From Colletes latitarsis (Eukaryota; Arthropoda; Insecta; Hymenoptera; Colletidae), in contig NW_027488379.1 in NCBI RefSeq assembly GCF_051014445.1, forward strand, positions 558,001 through 622,000: DNA of 64,000 nt, written 5' to 3'. This document shows positions 38,601-53,085 of the stretch, one piece after another. A program made the position numbers and the translations under genes. How positions within the stretch are numbered: the first letter of the stretch is position 1; each line of letters starts with the position of its first letter. The notes under the pieces were generated by a model. It was not told the DNA's origin. It made no database searches and saw only the letters and a list, made by a program, of their open reading frames with translations.

Positions 38601-39619
38601 TGAAACAGTCAATTAAACCTGGTTTCCATCAATATTTTAGAGGACAACGCATGTTAGGTCTGGGATAGGCCTGGGATTTGCCCTCATCAGGATCATACTT
38701 TCGCAGTTTTAACATACATGTTGACCTGATCGAGGGTTTTTTCTGCTTTGCATCACGTAGTAAAGTGGTACCACACTGAAGCAGTCCATTAAACTTGGTT
38801 TGGATCAATATTTTAGAGGATAACGCATGTTAGGTCTAGGTTAGGTCTGGGGTTTTGCTCTCATCAGGCTCATTCTTTCGCATATTTCTCATACATGATG
38901 GCTTGATCCTGGGCCTTTTCTGGATTGCATCACGTAGTAATGTGGGACCACACTGAAACAATCAATTAAACCTGGTCTTGATAAGTATTTTAGAGGACAA
39001 CGCATGTTAGGTCTGGGTTAGGTCTAGGATTTGCCCTCATCAGGCTCATACTTTCGCATATTTCTCATACTTCATGGCTAGATCCTGGGCTGTTTCTGGA
39101 TTGTATCACGTAGTAATGCGGTACCACGCTGAAACAGTCAATTAAACCTGGTTTCGATCAATATTTTAGAGGATAACGCAAGTTTGGTCTGGGATAGGTT
39201 TGGGATTTGCCCTCATCAGGCTCATACTTACGCGTTTTTCGCATACTTGTTGAACAGATTCTGGGTTTTTTTCTGGTTTGGGTCACGTAGTAATGTGGTA
39301 CCACACTGAAACAGTCGATTAAACCAGGTTTCGATCAATATTTTAGAGGATAACGCAAGTTCAGTCTGGGATAGGTCTGGGATTTGCCCTCATCAGGCTC
39401 ATACTTACGCGTTTTTCACATACTTGTTGAACAGATTCTGGGTTTTTTCTGGTTTGGGTCACGTAGTAATGTGGTACCACACTGAAAGAGTCGATTAAAC
39501 CAGGTTTCGATCAATAATTTTGAGGATAACGCATGTAAGGTCTAGGTTAGGCCTGGGATTTTCACTCATCAGACTCATACATTCGCATTCTTCACATACT
39601 TGTTGAACGGATCCTGGGT

Positions 39620-41400
39620 TTTTTCTGGTTTGGATCACGTAGTAATGTGGGGCCACACTGAAACAATCAATTAAACCTGGTCATGGTAAATATTTTAGAG
39701 GATAACGCATGTTAGGTCTGGGTTAGGTCTAGGCTTTGCCCTCGTCAGGCTCATACTTTCGCATGTTTCTCATACTTCATGGCTAGATCCTGGGCTATTT
39801 CTGGACTGGATCACGTAGTAATGTGGTACCACACTGAAACAATCAATTAAACCTGGTTTCGCTCAATATTTTAGAAGATGACGCGTGTTAGGTTTAGGTT
39901 AGGCCTGGGATTTGCCCTCATCAGGGTCATACTTTCACAGTTTTAACATGCATGTTGACCTGATCGAGGGTTTTTTCTGCTTTGGATCACGTAGTAAAGT
40001 GGTACCACAACTAAAACAGTCAATTAAACCTGGTTTCGATCACTATTTTAGAGGATAACGCAAGTTAGGTCTGGGATAGGTCTCGGATTATCCCTCATCA
40101 GACTCATACTTTCGCACACTTCACATACTCCTTGACAAGATCCAGGGTTTTTTTCTGGTTTGGATCACGTAGTAATGTGGTACCACACTGAAACAGTCGA
40201 TTAAATCTGGTTTCGATTAATATTTTTGAGGATAACGCATGTTAGGTCTGGGATAGGTCTGGGATTTGCCTTCATCAGACTCATACTTTCGCAGTTTTAA
40301 CATGCATGTTGACCTGATCGAGGGTTTTTTCTGCTTTGGATCACGTAGTAAAGTGGTACCACACTAAAACAGTCAATTAAACCTGGTTTCGATCAATATT
40401 TTAGAGGATAACGAAAGTTATGTCTAGTTTAGGCCTGGGATTTGCCCTCATCAGACTCATACTTTCGCATACTTCACATACTTGTTGAACGGATCCTGGG
40501 TTTTTACTGGTTTGGATCACGTAGTAATGTGGGGCCACACTGAAACAATCAATTAAACCTGGTCATGGTAAATATTTTAGAGGATAACGCATGTTAGGTC
40601 TGGGTTAGGTCTAGGCTTTGCCCTCGTCAGGCTCATACTTTCGCATGTTTCTCATACTTCATGGCTAGATCCTGGGCTATTTCTGGACTGGATCACGTAG
40701 TAATGTGGTACCACACTGAAACAATCAATTAAACCTGGTTTCGCTCAATATTTTAGAAGATGACGCGTGTTAGGTTTAGGTTAGGCCTGGGATTTGCCCT
40801 CATCAGGGTCATACTTTCACAGTTTTAACATGCATGTTGACCTGATCGAGGGTTTTTTCTGCTTTGGATCACGTAGTAAAGTGGTACCACAACTAAAACA
40901 GTCAATTAAACCTGGTTTCGATCACTATTTTAGAGGATAACGCAAGTTAGGTCTGGGATAGGTCTCGGATTATCCCTCATCAGACTCATACTTTCGCACA
41001 CTTCACATACTCCTTGACAAGATCCAGGGTTTTTTTCTGGTTTGGATCACGTAGTAATGTGGTACCACACTGAAACAGTCGATTAAATCTGGTTTCGATT
41101 AATATTTTTGAGGATAACGCATGTTAGGTCTGGGATAGGTCTGGGATTTGCCTTCATCAGACTCATACTTTCGCAGTTTTAACATGCATGTTGACCTGAT
41201 CGAGGGTTTTTTCTGCTTTGGATCACGTAGTAAAGTGGTACCACACTAAAACAGTCAATTAAACCTGGTTTCGATCAATATTTTAGAGGATAACGAAAGT
41301 TATGTCTAGTTTAGGCCTGGGATTTGCCCTCATCAGACTCATACTTTCGCATACTTCACATACTTGTTGAACGGATCCTGGGTTTTTACTGGTTTGGATC
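39620..41400 (+). repeat. 882-bp (5-monomer) tandem duplication
   Basis: There are two adjacent, near-identical copies with an 882-bp period. Type E palindromes at about 39,945 and 40,827 and the shared private variant gattaaatctggtttcg mark equivalent positions. Copy 1 joins copy 2 at about 40,500 through ctgggtttttactgg. Copy 2 leaves the pattern at about 41,412, where gtggtacc replaces gtggggcc. The order in each copy is ctggtcatgg monomer, E1 unit, C-like monomer, E2 unit, then the gttatgtctag monomer. Confidence 0.85.
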
Positions 41401-43184
41401 ACGTAGTAATGTGGTACCACACTGAAACATTCAATTAAAGCTGGTCTTGATAAATATTTTAGAGGATAACGCATGTTAGGTCTGGGATAGGTCTGGGATT
41501 TGCCCACATCAGGCTCATACTTTCGCGTTTTTCACATACTTGTTGAACAGATCCTGGGTTTTTTCCGGTTTGGATCACGTAGTAATGTGGGACCACACTG
41601 AAACAGTCGATTAAACCTGGTTTTGATCAATATTTTTGAGGATAACGCATGTTAGGTCTAGGTTAGGCCGGGGATTTTCACTCATCAGACTCATACTTTC
41701 GCATTCTGCACATACTTGTTGGACGGATCCTGGGCTATTTCTGCTTTGGATCACGTAGTAAAGTGGTACCACACTAAAACAGTCAATTAAACCTGGTTTC
41801 GATCAATGTTTTAGAGGACAACGCATGTTAGGTCTAGCTTAGGCCTGGGATTTGCCCACATCAAGCTCATACTTTCGCATACTTCTCATACTTCATGGCT
41901 AGATCCTGGGCTGTTTCTGGATTGTATCACGTAGTAATGTGGTACCACGCTGAAACAGTCAATTAAACCTGGTTTCGTTCAATATTTTAGAGGATAACGC
42001 AAGTTAGGTCTGGGATAGGTCTGGGATTTGCCCTCATCAGGCTCATACTTCCGCGTTTTTCACATACTTGTTGAACAGATCCTGGGTTTTTTCCGGCTTG
42101 GGTCACGTAGTAGTGTGGTACCACACTGAAACAGTCGATTAAACATGGTTTCGATCAATAGTTTTGAGGATAACGCATGTTAGATCTGGGATAGGTCTGG
42201 GATTTGCCCTCATCAGGCTCATACTTCCGCAGTTTTAACATGCATGTTGACCTGATCGAGGGTTTTTTCTGCTTTGGATCACGTAGTAAAGTGGTACCAC
42301 AACTAAAACAGTCAATCAAACCTGGTTTCGATCAATATTTTAGAGGACCACGCATGTTAGGTCTAGGTTAGGCCTGGGATTTGCCCTCATCAGGCTCATA
42401 CTTTCGCGTTTTTCACATACTTGTTGAACAGATTCTGGGTTTTTTCTGGTTTGGGTCACGTAGTAATGTGGTACCACACTGAAACAGTCGATTAAACCAG
42501 GTTTCGATCAATAATTTTGAGGATAACGCATGTAAGGTCTAGGTTAGGCCTGGGATTTTCACTCATCAGACTCATACATTCGCATTCTTCACATGCTTGT
42601 TGAACGGATCCTGGGTTTTTTCTGGTTTGGATCACGTAGTAATGTGGGGCCACACTGAAACAATCAATTAAACCTGGTCATGGTAAATATTTTAGAGGAC
42701 AACGCATGTTAGGTCTGGGATAGGCCTGGGATTTGCCCTCATCAGGATCATACTTTCGCAGTTTTAACATACATGTTGACCTGATCGAGGGTTGTTTCTG
42801 CTTTGCATCACGTAGTAAAGTGGTACCACACTGAAGCAGTCCATTAAACTTGGTTTGAATCAATATTTTAGAGGATAACGCATGTTAGGTCTAGGTTAGG
42901 TCTGGGATTTGCTCTCATCAGGCTCATTCTTTCGCATATTTCTCATACATGATGGCTTGATCCTGGGCTTTTTCTGGATTGCATCACGTAGTAATGTGGG
43001 ACCACACTGAAACAATCAATTAAACCTGGTCTTGATAAATATTTTAGAGGACAACGCATGTTAGGTCTGGGTTAGGTCTAGGATTTGCCCTCATCAGGCT
43101 CATACTTTCGCATATTTCTCATACTTCATGGCTAGATCCTGGGCTGTTTCTGGATTGTATCACGTAGTAATGCGGTACCACGCT

Positions 43185-46000
43185 GAAACAGTCAATCAAA
43201 CCTGGTTTCGATCACTATTTTAGAGGATAACGCAAGTTAGGTCTGGGATAGGTCTGGGATTAGCCCTCATCAGACTCATACTTTCGCACACTTCACATAC
43301 TCGTTGACAAGATCCTGGGTTTTTTTCTGGTTTGGATCACGCAGTAATGTAGTACCACACTGAAACAGTCGATTAAGCCTGGTTTCGATTAATATTTTTG
43401 AGGATAACGCATGTTAGGTCTGGGATAGGTCTGGGATTTGCCCATATCAGGCTCATACTTTCGCAGTTTTAACATGCATGTTGACCTGATCGAGGGTTTT
43501 CTCTGCTTTGGATCACGTAGAAAAGTGGTACCACACTAAAACAGTCAATTAAACCTGGTGTCGATCAATATTTTAGAGGATAACGAAAGTTATGTCTAGT
43601 TTAGGTCTGGGATTTGCCCTCATCAGACTCATACTATCGCATTCTTCACATACTTGTTGAAAAGATCCTGGGGTTTTTTCTGGTTTGGATCACGTAGTAA
43701 TGTGGTACCACACTGAAACAGTCGATTAAACCTGGTTTCGATCAATATTTTTGGGGATAACGCATGTTAGGTCTAGGTTAGGCCGGGGATATTCACTCAT
43801 CAGACTCACACTTTCGCATTCTTCACATAGTTGTTGAACGGCTCCTGGGTTTTTTCTAGTTTGGTTCACGTAGTAATGTGGTACCACACTGAAACATTCA
43901 ATTAAACCTGGTCTTGATAAATATTTTAGAGGATAACGCATGTTAGGTTAGGGTTAGATCTAGGATTTGCCCCCATCAGGCTCATACTTTCGCATATTTC
44001 TCATACTTCATGGCTGGATCCTGGGCTATTTCTGGATTGGATCACGTAGTAATGTGGTACCACACTGAAACAGTCAATTAAACCTGGTTTTGATCAATAT
44101 TTTAGAGAATAATCCATGTTAGGTCTAGGTTAGGTCTGGGATTTGCTCTCATCAGGCTCATACTTTCGCGTTTTTCACATACTTGTTGAACAGATTCTGG
44201 GTTTTTTCTGGTTTGGGTCACGTAGTAATGTGGTACCACACTGAAACAGTCGATTAAACCAGGTTTCGATCAATAATTTTGAGGATAACGCATGTAAGGT
44301 CTAGGTTAGGCCTGGGATTTTCACTCATCAGACTCATACATTCGCATTCTTCACATGCTTGTTGAACGGATCCTGGGTTTTTTCTGGTTTGGATCACGTA
44401 GTAATGTGGGGCCACACTGAAACAATCAATTAAACCTGGTCATGGTAAATAGTTTAGAGGACTACGCATGTTAGGTCTGGGATAGGCCTGGGATTTGCCC
44501 TCATCAGGATCATACTTTCGCAGTTTTAACATACATGTTGACCTGATCGAGGGTTTTTTCTGCTTTGCATCACGTAGTAAAGTGGTACCACACTGAAGCA
44601 GTCCATTAAACTTGGTTTGAATCAATATTTTAGAGGATAGCGCATGTTAGGTCTAGGTTAGGTCTGGGATTTGCTCTCATCAGGCTCATTCTTTCGCATA
44701 TTTCTCATACATGATGGCTTGATCCTGGGCTTTTTCTGGATTGCATCACGTAGTAATGTGGGACCACACTGAAACAATCAATTAAACCTGGTCTTGATAA
44801 ATATTTTAGAGGACAACGCATGTTAGGTCTGGGTTAGGTCTAGGATTTGCCCTCATCAGGCTCATACTTTCGCATATTTCTCATACTTCATGGCTAGATC
44901 CTGGGCTGTTTCTGGATTGTATCACGTAGTAATGCGGTACCACGCTGAAACAGTCAATTAAACCTGGTTTCGATCAATATTTTAGAGGATAACGCAAGTT
45001 TGGTCTGGGATAGGTCTGGAATTTGCCCACATCAGGCTCATACTTACGCGTTTTTCACATACTTGTTGAACAGATTCTGGGTTTTTTCTGGTTTGGGTCA
45101 CGTAGTAATGTGGTTACACTGAAACAGTCGATTAAACCAGGTTTCGATCAATATTTTAGAGGATAACGCAAGTTTAGTCTGGGATAGGTCTGGGATTTGC
45201 CCTCATCAGGCTCATACTTACGCGTTTTTCACATACTTGTTGAACAGATTCTGGGTTTTTTCTGGTTTGGGTCAGGTAGTAATGTGGTACCACACTGAAA
45301 CAGTCGATTAAACCAGGTTTCGATCAATAATTTTGAGGATAACGCATGTAAGGTCTAGGTTAGGCCTGGGATTTTCACTCATCAGACTCATACATTCGCA
45401 TTCTTCACATACTTGTTGAACGGATCCTGGGTTTTTTCTGGTTTGGATCACGTAGTAATGTGGGGCCACACTGAAACAATCAATTAAACCTGGTCATGGT
45501 AAATATTTTAGAGGATAACGCATGTTAGGTCTGGGTTAGGTCTAGGCTTTGCCCTCGTCAGGCTCATACTTTCGCAGTTTTAACATACATGTTGACCTGA
45601 TCGAGGGTTGTTTCTGCTTTGCATCACGTAGTAAAGTGGTACCACACTGAAGCAGTCCATTAAACTTGGTTTGAATCAATATTTTAGAGGATAACGCATG
45701 TTAGGTCTAGGTTAGGTCTGGGATTTGCTCTCATCAGGCTCATTCTTTCGCATATTTCTCATACATGATGGCTTGATCCTGGGCTTTTTCTGGATTGCAT
45801 CACGTAGTAATGTGGGACCACACTGAAACAATCAATTAAACCTGGTCTTGATAAATATTTTAGAGGACAACGCATGTTAGGTCTGGGTTAGGTCTAGGAT
45901 TTGCCCTCATCAGGCTCATACTTTCGCATATTTCTCATACTTCATGGCTAGATCCTGGGCTGTTTCTGGATTGTATCACGTAGTAATGCGGTACCACGCT
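43185..46000 (+). repeat. 2,816-bp HOR copy (16 monomers)
   Basis: This HOR runs from one gtcaatcaaacctggtttcgatcactatttt site to the next, 2,816 bp later. It is a version of the following 2,992-bp unit with exactly one 176-bp monomer removed near 44,150. There, tttgctctcatcaggctc is followed directly by gcgtttttcac instead of the gcatatttctcatacttgatgg monomer. Confidence 0.85.
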
Positions 46001-48990
46001 GAAACAGTCAATCAAACCTGGTTTCGATCACTATTTTAGAGGATAACGCAAGTTAGGTCTGGGATAGGTCTGGGATTAGCCCTCATCAGACTCATACTTT
46101 CGCACACTTCACATACTCGTTGACAAGATCCTGGGTTTTTTTCTGGTTTGGATCACGCAGTAATGTAGTACCACAATGAAACAGTCGATTAAGCCTGGTT
46201 TCGATTAATATTTTTGAGGATAACGCATGTTAGGTCTGGGATAGGTCTGGGATTTGCCCATATCAGGCTCATACTTTCGCAGTTTTAACATGCATGTTGA
46301 CCTGATCGAGGGTTTTCTCTGCTTTGGATCACGTAGAAAAGTGGTACCACACTAAAACAGTCAATTAAACCTGGTTTCGATCAATATTTTAGAGGATAAC
46401 GAAAGTTATGTCTAGTTTAGGTCTGGGATTTGCCCTCATCAGACTCATACTATCGCATTCTTCACATACTTGTTGAAAAGATCCTGGGGTTTTTTCTGGT
46501 TTGGATCACGTAGTAATGTGGTACCACACTGAAACAGTCGATTAAACCTGGTTTCGATCAATATTTTTGGGGATAACGCATGTTAGGTCTAGGTTAGGCC
46601 GGGGATATTCACTCATCAGACTCACACTTTCGCATTCTTCACATAGTTGTTGAACGGCTCCTGGGTTTTTTCTAGTTTGGTTCACGTAGTAATGTGGTAC
46701 CACACTGAAACATTCAATTAAACCTGGTCTTGATAAATATTTTAGAGGATAACGCATGTTAGGTTAGGGTTAGATCTAGGATTTGCCCCCATCAGGCTCA
46801 TACTTTCGCATATTTCTCATACTTCATGGCTGGATCCTGGGCTATTTCTGGATTGGATCACGTAGTAATGTGGTACCACACTGAAACAGTCAATTAAACC
46901 TGGTTTTGATCAATATTTTAGAGAATAATCCATGTTAGGTCTAGGTTAGGTCTGGGATTTGCTCTCATCAGGCTCATTCTTTCGCATATTTCTCATACTT
47001 GATGGATAGATCCTGGGCTTTTTCTGGATTGCATCACGTAGTAAGGAAGTACAACACTGAAACAGACAATTAAACCTGGTTTCCATCAATATTTTAGAGG
47101 ACCACGCATGTTAGGTCTAGGTTAGGCCTGGGATTTGCCCTCAACAGGCTCATACTTTCGCGTTTTTCACATACTTGTTGAACAGATTCTGGGTTTTTTC
47201 TGGTTTGGGTCACGTAGTAATGTGGTACCACACTGAAACAGTCGATTAAACCAGGTTTCGATCAATAATTTTGAGGATAACGCATGTAAGGTCTAGGTTA
47301 GGCCTGGGATTTTCACTCATCAGACTCATACATTCGCATTCTTCACATGCTTGTTGAACGGATCCTGGGTTTTTTCTGGTTTGGATCACGTAGTAATGTG
47401 GGGCCACACTGAAACAATCAATTAAACCTGGTCATGGTAAATATTTTAGAGGACAACGCATGTTAGGTCTGGGATAGGCCTGGGATTTGCCCTCATCAGG
47501 ATCATACTTTCGCAGTTTTAACATACATGTTGACCTGATCGAGGGTTTTTTCTGCTTTGCATCACGTAGTAAAGTGGTACCACACTGAAGCAGTCCATTA
47601 AACTTGGTTTGAATCAATATTTTAGAGGATAACGCATGTTAGGTCTAGGTTAGGTCTGGGATTTGCTCTCATCAGGCTCATTCTTTCGCATATTTCTCAT
47701 ACATGATGGCTTGATCCTGGGCTTTTTCTGGATTGCATCACGTAGTAATGTGGGACCACACTGCAACAATCAATTAAACCTGGTCTTGATAAATATTTTA
47801 GAGGACAACGCATGTTAGGTCTGGGTTAGGTCTAGGATTTGCCCTCATCAGGCTCATACTTTCGCATATTTCTCATACTTCATGGCTAGATCCTGGGCTG
47901 TTTCTGGATTGTATCACGTAGTAATGCGGTACCACGCTGAAACAGTCAATTAAACCTGGTTTCGATCAATATTTTAGAGGATAACGCAAGTTTGGTCTGG
48001 GATAGGTCTGGAATTTGCCCTCATCAGGCTCATACTTACGCGTTTTTCACATACTTGTTGAACAGATTCTGGGTTTTTTCTGGTTTGGGTCACGTAGTAA
48101 TGTGGTTACACTGAAACAGTCGATTAAACCAGGTTTCGATCAATATTTTAGAGGATAACGCAAGTTTAGTCTGGGATAGGTCTGGGATTTGCCCTCATCA
48201 GGCTCATACTTACGCGTTTTTCACATACTTGTTGAACAGATTCTGGGTTTTTTCTGGTTTGGGTCAGGTAGTAATGTGGTACCACACTGAAACAGTCGAT
48301 TAAACCAGGTTTCGATCAATAATTTTGAGGATAACGCATGTAAGGTCTAGGTTAGGCCTGGGATTTTCACTCATCAGACTCATACATTCGCATTCTTCAC
48401 ATACTTGTTGAACGGATCCTGGGTTTTTTCTGGTTTGGATCACGTAGTAATGTGGGGCCACACTGAAACAATCAATTAAACCTGGTCATGGTAAATATTT
48501 TAGAGGATAACGCATGTTAGGTCTGGGTTAGGTCTAGGCTTTGCCCTCGTCAGGCTCATACTTTCGCAGTTTTAACATACATGTTGACCTGATCGAGGGT
48601 TGTTTCTGCTTTGCATCACGTAGTAAAGTGGTACCACACTGAAGCAGTCCATTAAACTTGGTTTGAATCAATATTTTAGAGGATAACGCATGTTAGGTCT
48701 AGGTTAGGTCTGGGATTTGCTCTCATCAGGCTCATTCTTTCGCATATTTCTCATACATGATGGCTTGATCCTGGGCTTTTTCTGGATTGCATCACGTAGT
48801 AATGTGGGACCACACTGAAACAATCAATTAAACCTGGTCTTGATAAATATTTTAGAGGACAACGCATGTTAGGTCTGGGTTAGGTCTAGGATTTGCCCTC
48901 ATCAGGCTCATACTTTCGCATATTTCTCATACTTCATGGCTAGATCCTGGGCTGTTTCTGGATTGTATCACGTAGTAATGCGGTACCACG
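46001..48990 (+). repeat. 2,992-bp HOR copy (17 monomers)
   Basis: This is the full-length neighbour of the 2,816-bp copy. Equivalent sites line up at 43,726/46,542/49,534 and 44,440/47,432. A third copy begins at about 48,990. It leaves the pattern near 49,910, after gatcaatattttagagg, and passes into family I. Single-base copy-specific changes, such as cactgcaacaatc near 47,762 and ccacaatgaaac near 46,173, show that the copies are not a mere duplication of reads. Confidence 0.85.
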
Positions 48991-49914
48991 CTGAAACAGT
49001 CAATCAAACCTGGTTTCGATCACTATTTTAGAGGATAACGCAAGTTAGGTCTGGGATAGGTCTGGGATTAGCCCTCATCAGACTCATACTTTCGCACACT
49101 TCACATACTCGTTGACAAGATCCTGGGTTTTTTTCTGGTTTGGATCACGCAGTAATGTAGTACCACACTGAAACAGTCGATTAAGCCTGGTTTCGATTAA
49201 TATTTTTGAGGATAACGCATGTTAGGTCTGGGATAGGTCTGGGATTTGCCCATATCAGGCTCATACTTTCGCAGTTTTAACATGCATGTTGACCTGATCG
49301 AGGGTTTTCTCTGCTTTGGATCACGTAGAAAAGTGGTACCACACTAAAACAGTTAATTAAACCTGGTTTCGATCAATATTTTAGAGGATAACGAAAGTTA
49401 TGTCTAGTTTAGGTCTGGGATTTGCCCTCATCAGACTCATACTATCGCATTCTTCACATACTTGTTGAAATGATCCTGGGGTTTTTTCTGGTTTGGATCA
49501 CGTAGTAATGTGGTACCACACTGAAACAGTCGATTAAACCTGGTTTCGATCAATATTTTTGGGGATAACGCATGTTAGGTCTAGGTTAGGCCGGGGATAT
49601 TCACTCATCAGACTCACACTTTCGCATTCTTCACATAGTTGTTGAACGGCTCCTGGGTTTTTTCTAGTTTGGTTCACGTAGTAATGTGGTACCACACTGA
49701 AACATTCAATTAAACCTGGTCTTGATAAATATTTTAGAGGATAACGCATGTTAGGTTAGGGTTAGATCTAGGATTTGCCCCCATCAGGCTCATACTTTCG
49801 CATATTTCTCATACTTCATGGCTGGATCCTGGGCTATTTCTGGATTGGATCACGTAGTAATGTGGTACCACACTGAAACAGTCAATTAAACCTGGTTTTG
49901 ATCAATATTTTAGA

Positions 49915-52900
49915 GGACCACGCATGTTAGGTCTAGGTTAGGCCTGGGATTTGCCCTCATCATACTCATACTTTCGCATTCTTCACATACTTGTTGAACA
50001 GATCCTGGGTTTTTTCCGGTATGGGTCACGTAGTAGTGTGGTACCACACTGAAACAGTCGATTAAACCTGGTTTCGATCAATATTTTTGAGGATAACGCA
50101 TGTTAGGTCTAGGTTAGGCCGGGGATTTTCACTGATCAGACTCATACTTTCGCATTCTTCACATACTTGTTGGACGGATCCTGGGTTTTTTCTGGTTTGG
50201 ATCACGTAGTAATGTGGGACCACACTGAAACAATCAATTAAACCTGGTCTTGATAAATATTTTAGAGGATAACGCATGTTAGGTCTGGGATAGGTCTGGG
50301 ATTTGCCCCCATCAGGCTCATACTTTCGCGTTTTTCACATACTTGTTGAACAGATCCTGGGTTTTTTCCGGTTTGGGTCACGTAGTAGTGTGGTACCACA
50401 CTGAAACAGTCGATTAAACCTGGTTTGGATCAATATTTTAGAGGATAACCCAAGTTTGGTCTGGGATAGGTCTGGGATTTTCACTCATCAGACTCATACC
50501 TTCGCATTCTTCACATACTTGTTGAACAGATCCTGGGTTTTTTCTGGTTTGGGTCCCGTAGTAATGTGGTACCACACTGAAACAGTCAATTAAACCAGGT
50601 TTCGATCAATATTTTTGAGGATAACGCATGTTTGGTCTAGGTTAGGCCTGGGACTTTCACTCATCAGACTCATACTTTCGCATTCTTCACATACTTGTTG
50701 GACGGATCCTGGGTTTTTTCTGGTTTGGATCACGTAGTAATGTGGGACCACACTGAAACAATCAATTAAACCTGGTCTTGATAAATATTTTAGAGGATAA
50801 CGCATGTTAGGTCTGGGATAGGTCTGGGATTTGCCCTCATCAGGCTCATACTTTCGCGTTTTTCACATACTTGTTGAACAGATCCTGGGTTTTTTCCGGT
50901 TTGGGTCACGTAGTAGTGTGGTACCACACTGAAACAGTCGATTAAACCTGGTTTGGATCAATATTTTAGAGGATAACCCAAGTTTGGTCTGGGATAGGTC
51001 TGGGATTTTCACTCATCAGACTCATACCTTCGCATTCTTCACATACTTGCTGAACAGATCCTGGGTTTTTTCTGGTTTGGGTCCCGTAGTAATGTGGTAC
51101 CACACTGAAACAGTCAATTAAACCAGGTTTCGATCAATATTTTTGAGGATAACGCATGTTTGGTCTAGGTTAGGCCTGGGACTTTCACTCATCAGACTCT
51201 TACTTTCGCATTCTTCACATACTTGTTGAACGGATCCTGGGTTTTTTCTGGTTTGGATCACGTAGTAATGTGGGACCACACTGAAACAATGAATTAAACC
51301 TGGTCTTGATAAATATTTTTGAGGATAACGCAAGTTAGGTCTGGGATAGGTCTGGGATTTGCCCTCATCAGGCCCATACTTTCGCGTTTTTCACATACTT
51401 GTTGAACAGATCCTGGGTTTTTTCCGGTTTGGGTCACGTAGTAGTGTGGTACCACACTGAAACAGTCGATTAAACCTGGCTTCGATCAATATTTTTGAGG
51501 ATAACGCATGTTAGGTCTAGGTTAGGCCGGGGATTTTCAGTCATCAGACTCATACTTTCGCATTCTTCACATACTTGTAGGACGGATCCTGGGTTTTTTC
51601 TGGTTTGGATCACGTAGTAATGTGGGACCACACTGAAACAATCAATTAAACCTGGTCTTGATAAATATTTTAGAGGATAACGCATGTTTGGTCTGGGATA
51701 GGTCTGGGATTTGCCCTCATCATACTCATACTTTCGCACACTTCACAAACTCCTTGAACAGATCCTGGATTATTTTCAGGTTTGGATCACATAGTAATGT
51801 GGTACCACACTGAAACAGTCGATTAAACCAGGTTTTGCCCAATATTTATGAGGATAACGCATGTTAGGTCTAGTTTAGGCCTGGGATTTGCCCTCATCAG
51901 ACTCATTCTTTCGCATACTTCAAATACTTGTTGAACAGGTCCTGGGTTTTTTTCTGGTTTGGATCACGTAGTAATGTGGCGCCACACTGAAACAGTCGAT
52001 TAAACCTGGTTTCGATCAATATTTTTGAGGATAACGCATGTTAGGTATAGGTTAGGCCGAGGATTTTCACTCATCAGACTCATACTTTCGCGTTTTTCAC
52101 ATACTTGTTGAACAGATCCTGGGTTTTTTCCGGTTTGGGTCACGTAGTAGTGTGGTACCACACTGAAACAGTCGATTAAAGCTGGCTTCGATCAATATTT
52201 TTGAGGATAACGCATGTTAGGTCTAGGTTAGGCCGGGGATTTTCAGTCATCAGACTCATACTTTCGCATTCTTCACATACTTGTAGGACGGATCCTGGGT
52301 TTTTTCTGGTTTGGATCACGTAGTAATGTGGGACCACACTGAAACAATCAATTAAACCTGGTCTTGATAAATATTTTAGAGGATAACGCATGTTTGGTCT
52401 GGGATAGGTCTGGGATTTGCCCTCATCATACTCATACTTTCGCACACTTCACAAACTCCTTGAACAGATCCTGGATTATTTTCAGGTTTGGATCACATAG
52501 TAATGTGGTACCACACTGAAACAGTCGATTAAACCAGGTTTTGCCCAATATTTTTGAGGATAACGCATGTTAGGTCTAGGTTAGGCCGAGGATTTTCACT
52601 CATCAGACTCATACTTTCGCATTCTCCACATACTTGTTGAACGGATCCTGAGTTTTTTCTGGTTTGGATCACATAGTAATGTGGTACCACACTGAAACAG
52701 GTGATTAAACCAGGTTTCGATCAATATTTTTGAGGATAACGCATGTTAGGTCTAGGTTAGGCCGGGGTTTTTCACTCATAACACTCATACTTTCGAATTC
52801 TTCACATACTTGTTGAACGGATCCTGGGTTTTTACTGGTTTGGATCACGTAGTAATGTGGTACCACACTGAAACATTCAATTAAAGCTGGTCTTGATAAA

Positions 52901-53085
52901 TATTTTAGAGGATAACGCATGTTAGGTTTGGGTTAGGTCTAGGATTTGCCCTCATCAGGCTCATACTTTCGCATATATCTCATACTTCATGGCTAGATCC
53001 TGGGCTGTTTCTGGATTGTGTCACGTAGTAATGTGGGACCACACTGAAACAATCAATTAAACCTGGTTTCCATCAATATTTTAGA
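49915..53085 (+). repeat. 3,171-bp HOR, copy A (18 monomers)
   Basis: The copy begins at the gaccacgcatg monomer and ends where that monomer recurs 3,171 bp later. Markers are gggttttttccggtatggg, gataacccaagtttgg, ctcataccttcgc, tgggtcccgtag, cttgtaggacgg, cctggattattttcagg and ggttttgcccaat. It is the longest copy of the three. Confidence 0.85.

Larger units (their letters stand above)
32690..49390 (+). repeat. Family II satellite domain, second
   Basis: Type E monomers resume near 32,713 and continue to about 49,272. Full core HORs (37.4 kb) and shortened ones (33.9, 43.7, 46.5 and 49.5 kb) alternate. A 3-bp-shortened dyad, gtggttacactg, appears at about 35,420, 45,115 and 48,105, as well as near 14,160. 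It tracks one monomer position within the HOR. Confidence 0.8.
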
